The position numbers were made by a program, and so were the translations under genes. From contig NC_065921.1 of the NCBI RefSeq assembly GCF_024586455.1, positions 73,613,865 through 73,677,864 of the forward strand: a stretch of DNA of 64,000 nt, given 5' to 3'. This document shows, piece after piece, positions 1 through 12,455 of the stretch. Position 1 is the stretch's first letter. The number at the start of each line of letters is the position of its first letter. The stretch is from Bactrocera neohumeralis. Lineage: Eukaryota > Arthropoda > Insecta > Diptera > Tephritidae. The notes under the pieces were generated by a model, which worked only from the letters and a program-made list of their open reading frames with translations, was not told the origin of the DNA and ran no database searches.

Positions 1-1700
1 GCAATCACGAGAGCACACGCAACCACACACACGCTGCAGCCAGTGAAGTTCAGCGGTCACTCATACGCCACGCACAACCTTCATTGACGCCGTATAGCGG
101 GTAATGTAAAGGGTGTTTGTTTCTTACGCATTTCAGACGCATATTAGTCATATGAATATGAAATGAATTGTGCGTGAATCACTTCCTGAGCTAATAAAAG
201 CGAGCTGGCGGGAAGGAAATACAAGAAAAAGTTGAAGGAAGTTCGAGTATATTTCACAGGAAATGTGTTTATGGATTTGATAACTATTCGCATAATTTTA
301 ATAGATTTATTTGCAAGTGAGTTTTCTTATTAGATATAAAAATACAAAGAACGAAGTACGAAGAAGAGTGAGATTCAGCGATTTTGGTTGAACCCTACGT
401 CCTAACCTAATAGATATAAATGCGCATATTGGAAAATTTATTTGAATATGACAAGAGAGAGGAAGCACATCTATATACTTATTATATTATATGCGTATAT
501 AAAAGACAAAGAGAAATTTTGTATGTATGTTTATTCCTCATTGACTCCAAAACGGCTGGACCAATTTCAATGCAATTTTCAGATGATCTTCAGGATGGCC
601 CAGAGAGTGTTCTATAAAGTTTGGTTGCGATCGGAATTATTTTTTAATGTACTTAAATATATTATTGATACGCCTACCTATTTAGATTTTTAAATACACG
701 TAAGCTGACGTTTACTTCTCCTTGCCCGCGCAAGCAATATTCCAAAGTCTCCACTTTCGCTTTCAACAATTTGTACAAAGCAGAACGAATCGTAGGCAAA
801 AAGGGGTCAGAGAACAAAATGGCACCTAATTATTTTAGCTATTTTTGTATTAATCGATTTTATATAAAAAAAAACGCATCGACGCGAAGTTGACAAAACT
901 TCTATGAATCGACATCTCATGACAATGTCGGCTATGTTGACACTTTTGTTCATTTTGCAGTGCTTTATAATTGAAAATTGCTCTATTGAAGAACTACAAT
1001 TTTTCGATTGGGCTGCAATTTCATAACGTCGAATTTATATAAAATGGACTAAATCGAAAATTCATGAAATTTTACATTAAGTAAGCATATAAAAGCACTA
1101 TATGAAGTGTGGTTAGAAAATATAGGAGTAATAAAGAAATTCATAAGAAATGGCAATTTTATACAAATTTTATAATTTAATACCATATATTGAGAGTCGA
1201 CAATAAGCCACGTTGCCACTTTTCTCTTTTGAAGTGAACATCAAAAGTTGCAAATACGAGGGGATGGAAGGATTTCCAGGCTGTTTTTTTTTAATTTTAT
1301 TAAAACATTATTATGCAATTCCTTTTGTTTAAAATAATTTTTACCATCCTCGAGCATTTGAGGAGAAATTCCATATTAAACCGAATTGTGGTTGACCAGG
1401 GTTAAAAGATCTTTATCATGATTTTGATCGGCCAGTTTGTATGAGATATACATATATACTATAATAGTTAGATGTGAACAATTTCTTCGGAGAATTTACC
1501 TTTGCCTTGAATAATAATTCATGCCGAATTGCGCGAAGTTAGATTATGAAATTAAAACGTTTTTCATGCAAGGACATGAACTTGATCTTTCAGACAGGCG
1601 CGTGTACAGAATTTCACATCCATCTGATTCGCATATATACTACTGTGAACAAATTGAAAGGTCTTTAATTTATACTTCGCGTGTTTTTCGAATCGGTAAA
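1..1700. other. AT-rich unique DNA, no gene seen
   Basis: Stop codons are dense in all frames and the open frames here are short and composition-driven. Around 540-600 the words AAACGGCTGGACCAATTTC and following resemble a phrase common in insect Helitron-like repeats, but the match is too short to classify. Confidence 0.4.
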
Positions 1701-1706
1701 TTTTTT

Positions 1707-2215
1707 TCTGTAAGTTGGTAGTGCTGTTATTGACATCTATGCTAAATTTCACGTCAAAATATTCATTAGTATTTGAGATACGCGTCGTTTTGTGAAGTGA
1801 ATGCTTCGATTTTTACTATATGTGACCTGGTCTACGGAAAGTGGGCTTAGGTGTCAATTTTTTTTTGTTTGATTCGGATGGAAAATGAGATGCTTTTTCA
1901 CGTGATAGAATCCAAAAAGTCATAACATAACAGTCGCCACATTTTCAACTAATATCTTGCCGCAATCAACGCATTCGCCTGATTTACCTTCGTGTAATTT
2001 CTGGCTATTCAGCAAATTCACACGACCACTCCGAGTACACCGTCTTGACTCAATTGAGGATATAAAAGCTGTATCGAAGAAGGCTCTGATGGTCATCACG
2101 ACGGAGGATTTTTTCCAAGTGCTATGATGACTGGAAAATTCGTTGGCATTGTGAGCGAAACGAGAGCCAAATTCTCAAATTCTAAGCAGTAACCAACTTT
2201 ATATATCAATAAAAC
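1707..2215 (+). mobile_element. Mariner remnant (5' end plus transposase C-terminus)
   Basis: GTTGGTAGTGCTGTTATTG at 1713 and the following 100 bases look like a mariner 5' end. The frame at 1942-2127 reads without a stop for 61 codons: ILPQSTHSPDLPSCNFWLF, then RLDSIEDIKAVSKKAL and TTEDFF. This is the C-terminal part of a mariner DD34D transposase. The third catalytic Asp (SPDLxxCDF in active relatives) is Asn here. The N-terminal two thirds are missing, replaced by unrelated sequence at about 1823-1930. It is inactive. Confidence 0.75.
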
Positions 2216-3118
2216 TTTAATTATTAATAAAAATGTGAAATAAAGAATTACTGACTACGAATACGAAAAAAGAAAGAAAAATTAAACTTTTCTTTACACC
2301 TCGCCCAATTTCAACATATTTTCTTTGCTTATTTTGTGTCAAATGTTGCGTAATTTCAAAGAATAATCTTCAAATAGTTAAGAGACATTAATCAAGATTA
2401 AATCATCAATTGAACCTCATATACAATACCATAAAAATTTATACAAATTAGGTTATGTGGCTTGCCAGCTTTTTTGAAATTTGTATAATTTTCAATTAAT
2501 CTCATTAAAAATCAGCATAAATTTTAATAAAATTATTAAACCACACAAAGCATTCTAAATACACAATTTTTTTGCAATTCTAATTAGTCCAACCAGATCA
2601 AAGCGATATGAATAAGGGCACTCCTACACAAAACCCACTTTGATACCCTTTATGTAACGAACAATCAAGTGCTTGTTTAAACACAATTAAATTAAAAAAT
2701 ATTTGCATGTTAAGTTCGTTTGTCTAATTGCATTTAGTCACTCCGCCAGCGGTTAGACACGTTGGGCATTGAACTTGACTGCATGTGATTAGTCAAGAAT
2801 ACATACATACAGACATGCACATAACACAAATAAAAATCAAATGCGCGAAAAATGCAAATAAATTGCTTTCATTATAGTAATAATTAAGCGCTTAGAAGCG
2901 AAGGTAATAAATAAAGTCGGCTAATCGTTACAGCGCTAATTCAAACTAATTGGTATTCTATTATACTAATGACGTAATTATTAAGAAAATATTAGCTGTT
3001 GGTATGTAAACTGCATATAAAAGGTAGTTAAAGGTAGTTAAACTTTCGTATATTAGTTCAAACTTTACTTTCATGGCATTATTACAACTTTAGGTGTGAG
3101 ACTTTGCTAAAAAAAAAC
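2216..3118. other. AT-rich unique DNA, no gene seen
   Basis: No open frame with protein-like composition, no tRNA and no clear repeat. AT-rich with short homopolymer runs. Confidence 0.4.
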
Positions 3119-3289
3119 CCTAAATGTAGGCAACGATAATTTTTTTTTTAGTTTTGGTTACTTTTAAAGGATGCAAATATCAAACACGCGCGTACAAAAT
3201 AACTCGGAGAGCACTGGAAGACCTTGACCTTTATCCACTTTATAGGAAACTCGATAGGAAACTGGCTATTAATGTTGCCTACATTTAGG
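3119..3289. mobile_element. Small inverted-repeat element (MITE candidate)
   Basis: CCTAAATGTAGGCAAC at 3119-3134 is repeated as its perfect reverse complement at 3274-3289, giving 16-bp termini around 139 bp of AT-rich DNA. No coding capacity. The target duplication is not evident, so the superfamily is open. Confidence 0.5.
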
Positions 3290-3529
3290 ATGATATTGAG
3301 TAAGTCAAGCCAGACATATAGCTGCTACGGAAAAGCAATTATAAGTAAGTGCTTGTAGTGCCTTAGAAATTTATTACAGTTGTGATAGTCAGACGATTTC
3401 AAGTAGAGAAAAATTTCTAACATAAAGCATGTTGATTCCAATCTCACCCAAAAATAATGGATTTCAATGCAAGTAATACAACTTTCATAGAGTTTCATTT
3501 CCAAAAAAAAAAACTATGACAGCCGATTT

Positions 3530-4145
3530 ATACAAGGATTTCTTGAAGCGAATTTTTGCCTAACAAATTCTGGCGCATAGGCGGGAACGATGATAATCAC
3601 TTGGTGTCAGTTCCTGACTATAAGGTGGATTCACAAGAATCTCCCAACCAAGCTCTAAGAGCTTCTGGCAACTAACTATCGATATGTGTGACCTGGGCTT
3701 GTACTGATAGAACACAATTCCTTTACTATTGGCCAAAGCTAGCAGCTTCTGGGTGATCGCTTCCGGATTGTTGACAGTACAGGTCTGAGATAAGAGTTCA
3801 GTTATAGACAAGATTATCATACTCATACTTAAAGATTTTCATTTAAATCCACCAAATACATAGCAAAATCTTACTGACCGTCAGTCTTATTTTGTCCACT
3901 GTTTGCAATTCAATGCAATTCGTCTACGACCGTTTTCGTTTGACGTTGTCGTAGGTGCCCACTTTTCATCACTAGTGATCATTCGCTTCAGAAATGAATC
4001 GTTTTTGCTGCGAGTCACAGTTGGAAATTCGGTCCCTGGATTTTTTTATGTTAATCGAGCTTATGTTTGAAACTTTTTTTTGCGATTAACAGTTGGAAAT
4101 TCGATCCATAGATTTTTTTACGTCCGTCGAGCTTATTTTTGTATA
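3530..4145 (-). mobile_element. Mariner transposase remnant (cecropia-like)
   Basis: On the minus strand, sequence complementary to 3960-4000 encodes the FLKRMITSDEKW-like motif, with stops. The open frame at 3826-3560 then gives GIVFYQYKPRSHIS, KLLELGWEILVNPPYS and LTPSDYH. These match the second and third catalytic blocks of mariner transposases with the HQDNARPH / PPYSPDLAPSDYH signature. The second Asp is Tyr here (YQYKP), and frameshifts separate the blocks. At the upstream end a segment of about 65 bp is tandemly duplicated (around 4013 and 4085, offset 72 bp). It is inactive. Confidence 0.75.
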
Positions 4146-4379
4146 GCGCCTTATCTAAATGGTTGCCAACGGTTTCTTTGGCAATACTTAGCTTTTAACT
4201 TCGACGATTTAAACTGTTTTATCGATATCTTGATCGATCCTAGCAGGCACGATTTTGCCTGGAATTCGTTTAAACAGGCCACTGACTTGACCAACTCGTC
4301 TACTTTTCCGTAGACGAAATTATGGACAATAGGATTTAGATTGCACGTGAGCTAAAGTATTCTTACATTTTTAGACTAC
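4146..4379. other. Unassigned DNA upstream of the mariner remnant
   Basis: A short open frame exists on each strand but neither resembles a known protein. It may belong to the neighbouring broken elements. Confidence 0.3.
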
Positions 4380-4760
4380 GTTGGAATTAATCTTTGGCGA
4401 CGATAAGGCTAGCAATACCGTCTCTTTACCTAGTACTGCTGCTGGGAAGATGTCAGCTGAGTTTGGTAGACGGATTGTGAGAGATATAAAGATCCTCGGA
4501 GTATACTCTCGTCCCTACCTCGCAGCTCATTTTAAACCAGTCGGTATGGATTGAGATCCTGCGCTCCTGTTAAACCTCTTTTCCATTCACGTCTAGAAAT
4601 TATTCTTCCCTGCAAATAACTACTGAAATCCAACTTTGAGAGAATATAGCTTGATCTAACCGGATTTGTTTTGAGCTGATTCATAACTCTTCCTGTTCCA
4701 ACCAGTTAACTCAGTTGTTACGGGATCATCAGTCGAGCAAGACTTAGTAGCTCCGGTAAA
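4380..4760 (-). mobile_element. Non-LTR retrotransposon fragment, RNase H region
   Basis: The minus strand contains frames that, with shifts, read like the RNase H start of jockey/I-type elements: a degenerate TDGSK-like block followed by GTRVYSEDLYIS and RLPN with a partly preserved FxAEVLA-like segment. Several stops and shifts are present. Assignment rests on order and spacing of these blocks compared with the better copies at 34.6 and 51.1 kb. Confidence 0.45.
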
Positions 4761-5099
4761 CTCCGGACAATCTGCTCTCTGTATTTCTGACTGTATTCGA
4801 TTCTAGAGCTCAGTTCCTGCTGCGTATTCTCTTGCACGTATAATATGGCGTATTAAGCTTTTTAAATTCGTTTCTAAATATTCATTTTCCAGTTCAATTT
4901 GATATCGATCTCGACCCCTACACATTTTGCTATGGATGACAGAGAAATTCTGGTATCACCGACACAGTATTTTGAAAAAAAAAATAGACTAAAAACACAC
5001 CTCAGGCTACTTCATGCAACAGTAAAATTTTCCTGCGATTGCGTTAACTAAACATCTTCATAGCCGCTACAAGTATTATTTACTTATATGCAGTACATA

Positions 5100-5900
5100 T
5101 TTACTTAGCAGTCAGCTATCACCTAGCCAGCCCTTACGGACCATCACTGGCACATCACTCGGCAAGCAGCGTTCGCACCTTTATTGCGTTGTTCGCATTA
5201 CCAACACCAGAGGCATATGGTTCACACTTGGCAGCTGCGCGCCGAAAGCACCCGACCAACCCGCCAAGCTTCATGCGCTCCTACTTTCGACTGCAGCCAG
5301 CCAGGCAGGCAGGCTTTCTTATTGTTATTTCTTGTTTTTGCCACTTTCTGTACTTTTTTGTTGTTGCTACTCCACTGTTGTTCTCCAATATGGCGCTGCG
5401 TTTACATGAGTTCACTTGTGTGGCGTGCGATAACCTTGAGAGCTGCTGGCGTCTGCCCCACACCAGGCCCTCATCAACGTAAGTCCGCACAACAAATATG
5501 TTGGTGTGTGTGTTTGCGCTTGCATGTGTGCAACTCAGCAGTGGTTATATCACACACACATACAGACACACACACACATGCACAAGCGCATTGATTAGAA
5601 CGCAAGTCCCAGAAAAATCAAGTCTGCAACGCCGGCCGGCCCCATTGTAGGCAGTCGCCGCCACTACGATATTTATGGGTGCATGTAGGGGATTGTGGTG
5701 CACAGCCATAAACCGGCATCCGCAGGCGTATGATAACTGCCACTGACCTTTTTTTGCTGCTGTATTTGTTGTTGTTTTTCACTTTTTCTTACTTTTGTTG
5801 TATTCTCGGATTTATTTGCTGTTGATTGTTGATTGTTGGCTGCTGATAGCCATTTGTCAACTGCTGTTGTTGTTGTAATTATTTGCTTCTCCTTCTTATT
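5100..5900. other. Unique GC-mixed island with CA microsatellite
   Basis: Higher GC than its surroundings, with CCAGCCAGGCAGGCAGG, two CA-rich runs near 5550-5580 and CAGTTGTTGTTG-type triplet runs after 5750. Overlapping open frames exist on both strands but lack any domain and have low-complexity composition, so coding is unlikely. A regulatory role is possible. Confidence 0.35.
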
Positions 5901-6147
5901 TACTAGTACTCTGGCTAGTATTGCTTACTTCGCATTGCAAATATTTCGCTTAATGGCTGTAAAATTAATTCAGCAAAGAAAGGCAATCAAGCGCACTGAA
6001 AAAACAGCTTAAAACGCTTCAGAACGAGTATTACTAGTCTTACTAAGGATTGTGGGGGATTTATGTGATCTTCCAGTATGGAAATTTACAAGTAATTAAG
6101 CCAGTACACATTGTGTGGATTATAACATTATACGATTATATAACGAA

Positions 6148-6680
6148 TGGGCAAAAAATAATAAGACTTTTTCATACTTTTAAACTTCTTAATTTATTCT
6201 TGAAAATCTATGTCGTCCACCTCAAAGTAATCCTCCTTGACCCCAATACCCTTGTGTCAATATTTTTTCCAATCCTCGAGCGATTCACGTTTAATGTCTT
6301 CAATGGACTCTAAACGCTTTCCTCGGAACGGTCGTTTGAGTTCGTTGAATAGCCAGAAGTCACACGAAGCTAAATCAGGTGACTACGGCGTTTGAGTCAC
6401 GATATTGGTTGAAAATTTGGCGAAAAACTCAAGAAGTATCAATGCAGTATACGACGGTGCATTATTGTGGTACAAAAACCTAGAGGCGCTGGTCCATAAT
6501 TCCAGCCTCTTTCTACGAATAGCTTCGTTCAAAGGATTCATAACACTCAAATCGTATTCCCTGTTGACAGTTTGGTCGATCGGTAGGAAGTCGGAGCTCA
6601 CCAATCCTCGATAGTCGAAGGAAACCGTTAACATTACCTTGATTTTTGAACTGCTTTTGACCCAGAATTTTCGAAAAAAA
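6148..6680 (-). mobile_element. Mariner A, 5'-truncated, with 3' terminal repeat
   Basis: The minus-strand frame at 6634-6383 gives MLTVSFDYRGLVSSDFLP, ELWTSASRFLYHNNAPSYT and IVTQTP. After a stop it continues with SPDLASCDFWLFNELKRP and RLESIEDIK. This is the C-terminal half of a mariner transposase. In HHDNAPxHT the second Asp is changed to Asn. The third (CDFWLF) is kept. The 3' inverted repeat TGGGCAAAAAATAATAAGAC lies at 6148. The same family gave rise to the MITE at 11.4 kb. The N-terminal half is missing; the element abuts mariner B tail to tail. Confidence 0.85.
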
Positions 6681-6685
6681 ATTTG

Positions 6686-7800
6686 CTAAGTTGGTAGGAC
6701 TGTTCTTAATTACTATGCCAAATATGAGCGCGTTCTGTCAGCCACTTTGTTTACAGCAGCTGTTTAAGTCGGTACACCTCAGTATTGCGTTGCGATTTTT
6801 ACAATGGATAAAAACATCGAACAAAGAAATTGTCTCAAATTTTGTATTCTTAAACAAATTTCGTGTGCGAAATGGTTTCGAATGTTGAGAAAGGCTTACG
6901 CTGATTCAATTTTATCAGAAACATAAGTCTACGAGTGGTACAAAGCCTTCAAAGAGGGTCGAGAGATCATCGAAAACGTGCCTCGTTCTAGACGACCTTC
7001 GATCTCTTCAACTGAGACTGAAAATATCAAAAAAGTGAAGGATGGTTGAAAATCGGCAGACAAGTGTTGGAGAAATGGCAAGAGCTCGAATGATTTTGGT
7101 GAATATTTTGGGCATGAAACGCGTTGTTGCTCGACTCATCCAGATAAAGCTGAAACTTTTTCGAAAAGAGTACCACAAACAGCTCTATTTGGACATGCTT
7201 GATCGTGCGAATTCCGATGCCACATTCATGGAGAGCATAACAACTGTCGATGAGACAAGGGTTTATGAGTTTGACTTGCAAGCAAGTCAACAATTATCAA
7301 AATGGAAGGAAAAAAACGCGGCAAAACCAAAAAAAAACCACGCTAAAGCCGTTCAAAAATCAAGGTGATGCTTATTGTTTTTTTTTTGATATTCGTGGTT
7401 TGGTGCAACATGAAATTTCAGGAATTCTACACGATGATAATACAACATCGCATCGAGCCACGATTGTGACCGAATTTAAAGTTAAAAATGCAATGAATAC
7501 CATCAATCAACCACCGTATTCACCAGGTTTGGCTCCTTGTGTTTTTCTTTGGCTTCTCAAACTGAAATTTCCGCTCCGTGGAACCCGTATTCAGTCGATC
7601 GAAGAGATAAAACCAAAATTCGCTGAAGGTGCTGAGCCTTCCCACAAAGTGCTTATGATAAACGGTTCAAGGACTGGAAAAATCGTTAGCTTAAGCGTAT
7701 TGCATCTGGTTTAGATTACTTTGAAGGGGACAGAATAAATACTGATAATTAAATATTTCGCAATTTATTTACAATTTTCGTACTTTTTTGTTACATATGA
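6686..7800 (+). mobile_element. Mariner B, near full length, frameshifted
   Basis: Begins with a mariner-type end (AAGTTGGTAGGACTG). The start is MDKNIEQRN at 6804. Then come a helix-turn-helix region with VYEWYKAFKEGR and VPRSRRPS linker motifs, VDETRVYEFDLQ (first Asp block), GILHDDNTTSHRA (second Asp kept) and PPYSPGLAPCVFLWLL, where the third Asp is Val. At least four stops or frame changes break the reading frame. The family length is about 345 residues, which the span matches. It is inactive. Confidence 0.88.
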
Positions 7801-9480
7801 AATAAATTTTCCAAAAAAATTAATTTTTGTTGTTGTTTTATTTTATTAACTTTTTCGTCATCTACGCAAATGTGTACTAATAATTTTCTGTGCTTTTGTG
7901 GCGTTGACGGTATACTATACTGTGCTCTATCACATATCTCTGCTCTGAGCAGCTACACTATAGGCAAAAAGTTAAGTATACGTCATGGCATACTCGTGCA
8001 TATAATAAAATATATAATACAAGTATTAAAAAAAATTACTTTTTCTTCACTCAGACTTCTTTTAATGGAAAATAAATAAAAAAAAAATTTTGTAATTTTA
8101 ATTTTTTTTGCCATAAATTTCAAAAAGTTGTTAATAAATTAATAAATTTGCACTAAATCAAAATCGCAGACGTGTGTAAATTCAGCTAATTCGCCGAAAT
8201 TTTATTTTATTTATTTTCGGCAAATAAAAAATATAAAAAAAAATTGTGATGCACTCACTTAGTTCAAATTGTTGTGTATGACCGCAAAATTTATTTGATT
8301 AAACCAGTTTGTTTGTGGGTAGGCGCAGCCAGCCGCTTTGCTGCGCGCTTTTTTCCAACGCTTTTATGGCATTATTTATTTGTTTAGCTTATTTATGGAT
8401 TTATTCAAACCACAGGCAGCGGCTATGAGTGTTTGTGTGTCTACGTGTGTATTTTGTGCAAATGTGGCACAAAAAGTGTCGCCGTGAGGAGGGGGCGGAG
8501 GAGCGCGAGCGATGCAAAGGCAGCCGCACAAATTTCGCTTTCAATTGAAGTCAATTGCAATGCGACGCGAGCGGAGGAAAAACAACAATAATAATAATAA
8601 TGTACGAGACGAAGCCATGACAGCGAAACTGATTGCAGCCGCAGCAACAAGCGCTACAATAACAACAAGGCATTATTATGGTGGAAATAGGTATCGCCAA
8701 CACACACACACACACACATACACATGTAAAAAAGTAAGATCAAATGCAAATGCAAATACAAATATATAAAAAGTATAGCAATAAAATGCGCAAGACTTCG
8801 CTTAAACGGTGCACGGCGACAGCGGCCGGCGACCGCGCTGCACATATGGGCGATAAATCTAAATCAACAACGGGCACATGCAGCAGCAACAAAAACAACA
8901 ACATTTTTCTTGAAAAATAAATGAAAAGAAAACCTAAAATACAATAGTAATCAGAGTAAACAAGCGCAACAACAACGCCAACAACGAACAGCCGCTTAGC
9001 ATCACAACAACAAGCATTGCAGTAAAATGCCTGCACACATGAAAGTAATGCGAATTCTGCAAATAAAAATGAGCGTAGAAGTAATGTGAATTAATTTCTT
9101 CTTTCATGGTTTTTACTTGTTTTTGCTTTGTGTGTATTTTTGTTGTATTCTATTTTATTTGTTTCTTTTTTTTTTTGCTTATTTGCAATTGGGAGTAAAT
9201 GACCGATTGAAAAGACACGGGTACATGTATGTATGTATGTACGTATGTATGTATATATAATATATGTATAAGCAGATAAAGTCTAACAGCGAAATATGCC
9301 GGTGAGACAAGAAAAGCAGATAAGTTTGAAATTGATTGGCGGTATAAATTGGCGAAACTGAAAGTGGTTTGCAAAATTGCAGAATTTTGTAATGAAAAAA
9401 TAATAAAATATTCTGAACAGCAATTTGAAATATTTTTGTTTCTTTTTATAGCAAAAAATCAAAAGCAACCACAGAAAATA
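7801..9480. other. Unique intron DNA with CA and polyA/T tracts
   Basis: AT-rich flanks surround a GC-mixed stretch at 8290-9040 with CACACACACACACACATA (8700), several CAA/CAG triplet runs and CCGGCGACC. Open frames on both strands are repeats of simple triplets. A TATG microsatellite lies at 9225-9255. No gene supported. Confidence 0.35.
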
Positions 9481-10900
9481 ATGTTAACTTCGGCTGCACC
9501 GAAAATTTTATCGAACAGTTTGTATGGCAGCTATATGCTATAGTGGTCCAAACCAAAGAAAATGTTCGAAGATTATAGCTTTGTTTTAGAAAATAAGCCG
9601 CGCCGAATTTCGTGCAGATAACTCGTAAAATAAAAAAGTTTTCGGCACAATAACTGGTTTTGGAACGTTCAGTTTATATGACAGCTATATGTTATAGTGG
9701 TCCGATCGAAACTGTGTCTTCGGAGATTGTACCGTTGGATTAGAAAATTATCCGTGCCAAATTTCGTGCAGATAACTTGTAAAATAAAAAAGTTTTCCAA
9801 ACAAGAACATTATTTTTATCGTTCATATTAGCTATATTTTAGTGGTGCAGAACAAAATTCGGAGATTTTAGTGTTGTTGAGACAAAATATTATATATTTC
9901 AGTTTTGACAAGAACTTTATTTTGAAATCAGTTTGTATTAGTATGCTATAGTGGTCCAATCTGAACAACGGAGAATTGTGTTGTTGTGCAATAATGGACA
10001 AATGCGTCTTGATACACTTTCAAATAAAAAAATTTTCCAAACAAGAACATTATTTTGATCGTTCAGTTTGTATGGCAGCTATATGCTATAGTGGTCCAAT
10101 CTGAACAATTTCTTCGGAGATTTTAGTGTTGTTGTAGACAGTATAATACACAACAAATTCCGTCTTGATATATTGTCAAATAAAAAAGTTTTCCATACAA
10201 GAACTTTATTTTGATCGTTCAGTTTGTATGGCAGCTATATGCTATAGTGGTCCAATCTGAACAATTTCTTCGGAGATTTTAGTGTTGTTGTAGACAATAA
10301 TACACAGTAAATACCGTCTTGATACACTTTCAAATAAAAAAATCCATACAAGAAAATATTTTGTATGGCAGCTATATGCTATAGTGTTTATTTTAAAAAT
10401 TAACAGTTTGTATGGGCTATTCGATCTGATTTCTTCGGAATTTTTTGTTGTAGAAAAATAATCAAAAATTTCGTCAGATACACTTTCAAATAAAAAAGTT
10501 TTCCATACAAGAACTTTATTTTGATCGTTCAGTTTGTATGGCAGCTATATGCTATAGTGGTCCAATCTGAACAATTTCTTCAGAGATTATAGTGTTGTTG
10601 TAGATAAGAATACACAACAAATTCCGTTTTGATATCTTGCCAAATAAAAAAGTTTTCCATACAAGAACTTGATTTTGATCGATAAGTTTGTATGGCAGCT
10701 ATATGCTATAGTGGTCAGATATCGGTGGTTTTGACAAGTGCGCAGCTTCTTGGCGAAAAAAGAAAATGTGCAAAATTTTAGAACGATATCTTAAAAATTG
10801 AGTGACTAGTTCGCATACATACATATGTACACAGGCACCTAGCTACCAAGCTGATCATTTATACATGTACATACTTTTATATATAAAAAACCTTTGTAGC
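9481..10900 (+). repeat. Array A of the dispersed ~154-bp repeat family
   Basis: About seven degenerate units, each with CAGTTTGTATGGCAGC, TATATGCTATAGTGGTCC, TTCTTCGGAGATTxTAG and AAAAAGTTTTCCATACAAGA in order. Start-to-start spacing is about 155 bp where measurable (10064 to 10220). The left edge carries the hairpin-forming CTTCGGCTGCACCGAA next to GTTAA. The right edge carries the module with CAGCTTCTTGG and ACGATATCTTAAAAATTGAG. Non-coding. Confidence 0.85.
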
Positions 10901-11405
10901 TTATTTTATCTACTTCTGATTTACGTACCACCCTAATGGAAATCTAAAAACTACATATGTAGATATGTATATAAAACTGTTGAAAAAACACCTGTTGGCT
11001 CATAGTTGCTACAGTGACGTTTGCGCTGGCGCCAAAATAAATAGTTTTATAATGTCTTATACAAATAATCGCACAAACATATAACTGCACAGTTATCTCT
11101 GCTTGTATATATGTATTTTATATACATTTCGCAGATTATTTCGTTCCTCAAGAGCGCTATAAATTCAAATAATAATTTTGTTCTTTTTGTTATTGCGCAA
11201 TTTACACTGAATAATATTGTGACTTGAGAATATTTGGAAGTGGAATGAGCAGAGATTATGTCTTCAAAGCGATTTATTGAAAACAATTTTTAGGTGAAAA
11301 CTTATGTAGTATGAAACCAAGGTCCAATTTTAGAGCCTACTTACTTACGTTTGCTAACATTTGAGTATTAGTGACGATTTCGCCAAAATTTTAAGAAAAT
11401 ACTAC
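10901..11405. other. AT-rich unique DNA, no gene seen
   Basis: Only short open frames with no recognisable similarity; TATA-rich microsatellite-like words near 10950 and 11105. Confidence 0.35.
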
Positions 11406-11407
11406 TA

Positions 11408-11616
11408 TGGGCAAAAAATAGTAAGACTTTTTAATTTAAATTTCACTCTAATACTCATTCGTCTATATACATATAACAACTGCTTTAAGGATTGAATAAA
11501 ATGTTGACACAAGTGTATTGGGACCAAGTGAGATTACTCTGAGGCGCAGGACATAGATTTTGAAGAATAAATTAAGAATTTAAAATTATGAACAAAGTCT
11601 TACTATTTTTTGCCCA
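11408..11616. mobile_element. 209-bp MITE derived from the mariner A family
   Basis: Perfect 23-bp inverted termini (beginning TGGGCAAAAAATAGTAAGAC) flanked by TA on both sides, the expected mariner target duplication. The interior from about 11500 to 11585 is homologous to the transposase 3' end of mariner A at 6.2 kb (both carry GTATTGGG and GACATAGATTTT in the same order). It is thus an internal deletion derivative that could be mobilised only in trans. Confidence 0.88.
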
Positions 11617-11618
11617 TA

Positions 11619-12455
11619 GTCATTATACTAAGTTGTCTCTTTGAAACAAAACAAATAGTTTACAATAGGTGATACATATTCATATGCTATATACTATATC
11701 TACAAAGTGTTAATTGACAAACTCTTAAAGCCCGCAACTGATATACAGAGTAGGCTACATGAATACAATACATATAAGTACGAGTGTGTATAATCTAAAA
11801 AAAAAGTGCGAAGTGACGCACAAAACCGCAGTCCAACCAAACGAATATGAAATACAATCGAAATGCTCACCGGAAGATCAAAAAACGTATGACGGCTGCT
11901 CGCGTACGTGAAGCCAAAAATAAAGTGGCTTGCTGATAGCGGAAAAGAGAAAGAACGAAACGAAAGCTGTGCGATCAGCGATGAGCCAAGCGATAATTGA
12001 GGTCAGGGTTAGCACAACACAAAGTTAGACATTTGTGTCTATTTACTAGATCCAAAAAAAAACAGAACAGTACCTTTCACATTTAACACATATTTCAAAG
12101 ACCGAAATATTTCGTATTGCTCGCAGAATATAATGTATTTTAAAGGCAGCGCTGAGATATACGCGCAGAATTATTTATTAAAGTCACAAGGGATTATTGT
12201 TCGTCTAATTTATGTAATTGTGGAAGTTTTTGTTATGAATTGCTTTATTTGATTTTATCTTATTTTTCTGTCTGACAAACTTTTTATTATATTTTAGAAA
12301 GTTAAGGCAGAAATTGCGCAATTGAAGTAGTCTGTGATATGTTTACTTCGCTGGGATGCAGGAATAATGCAGACAGTAAGTAATATGTTTTCTAAAACGA
12401 TCCCGAATGTGATCCATCGGAAGCTTTTTGATTTCCCCAACAGCAGTTACTTGAT
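11619..12455. other. Unique DNA, no gene seen
   Basis: Mixed composition; no open frame of note, no RNA gene, no inverted repeat detected by eye. Confidence 0.35.

Noticed and set aside
540..600. Helitron-like phrase
   Set aside because: Match is one short phrase; no ends, hairpin or CTRR terminus identified.
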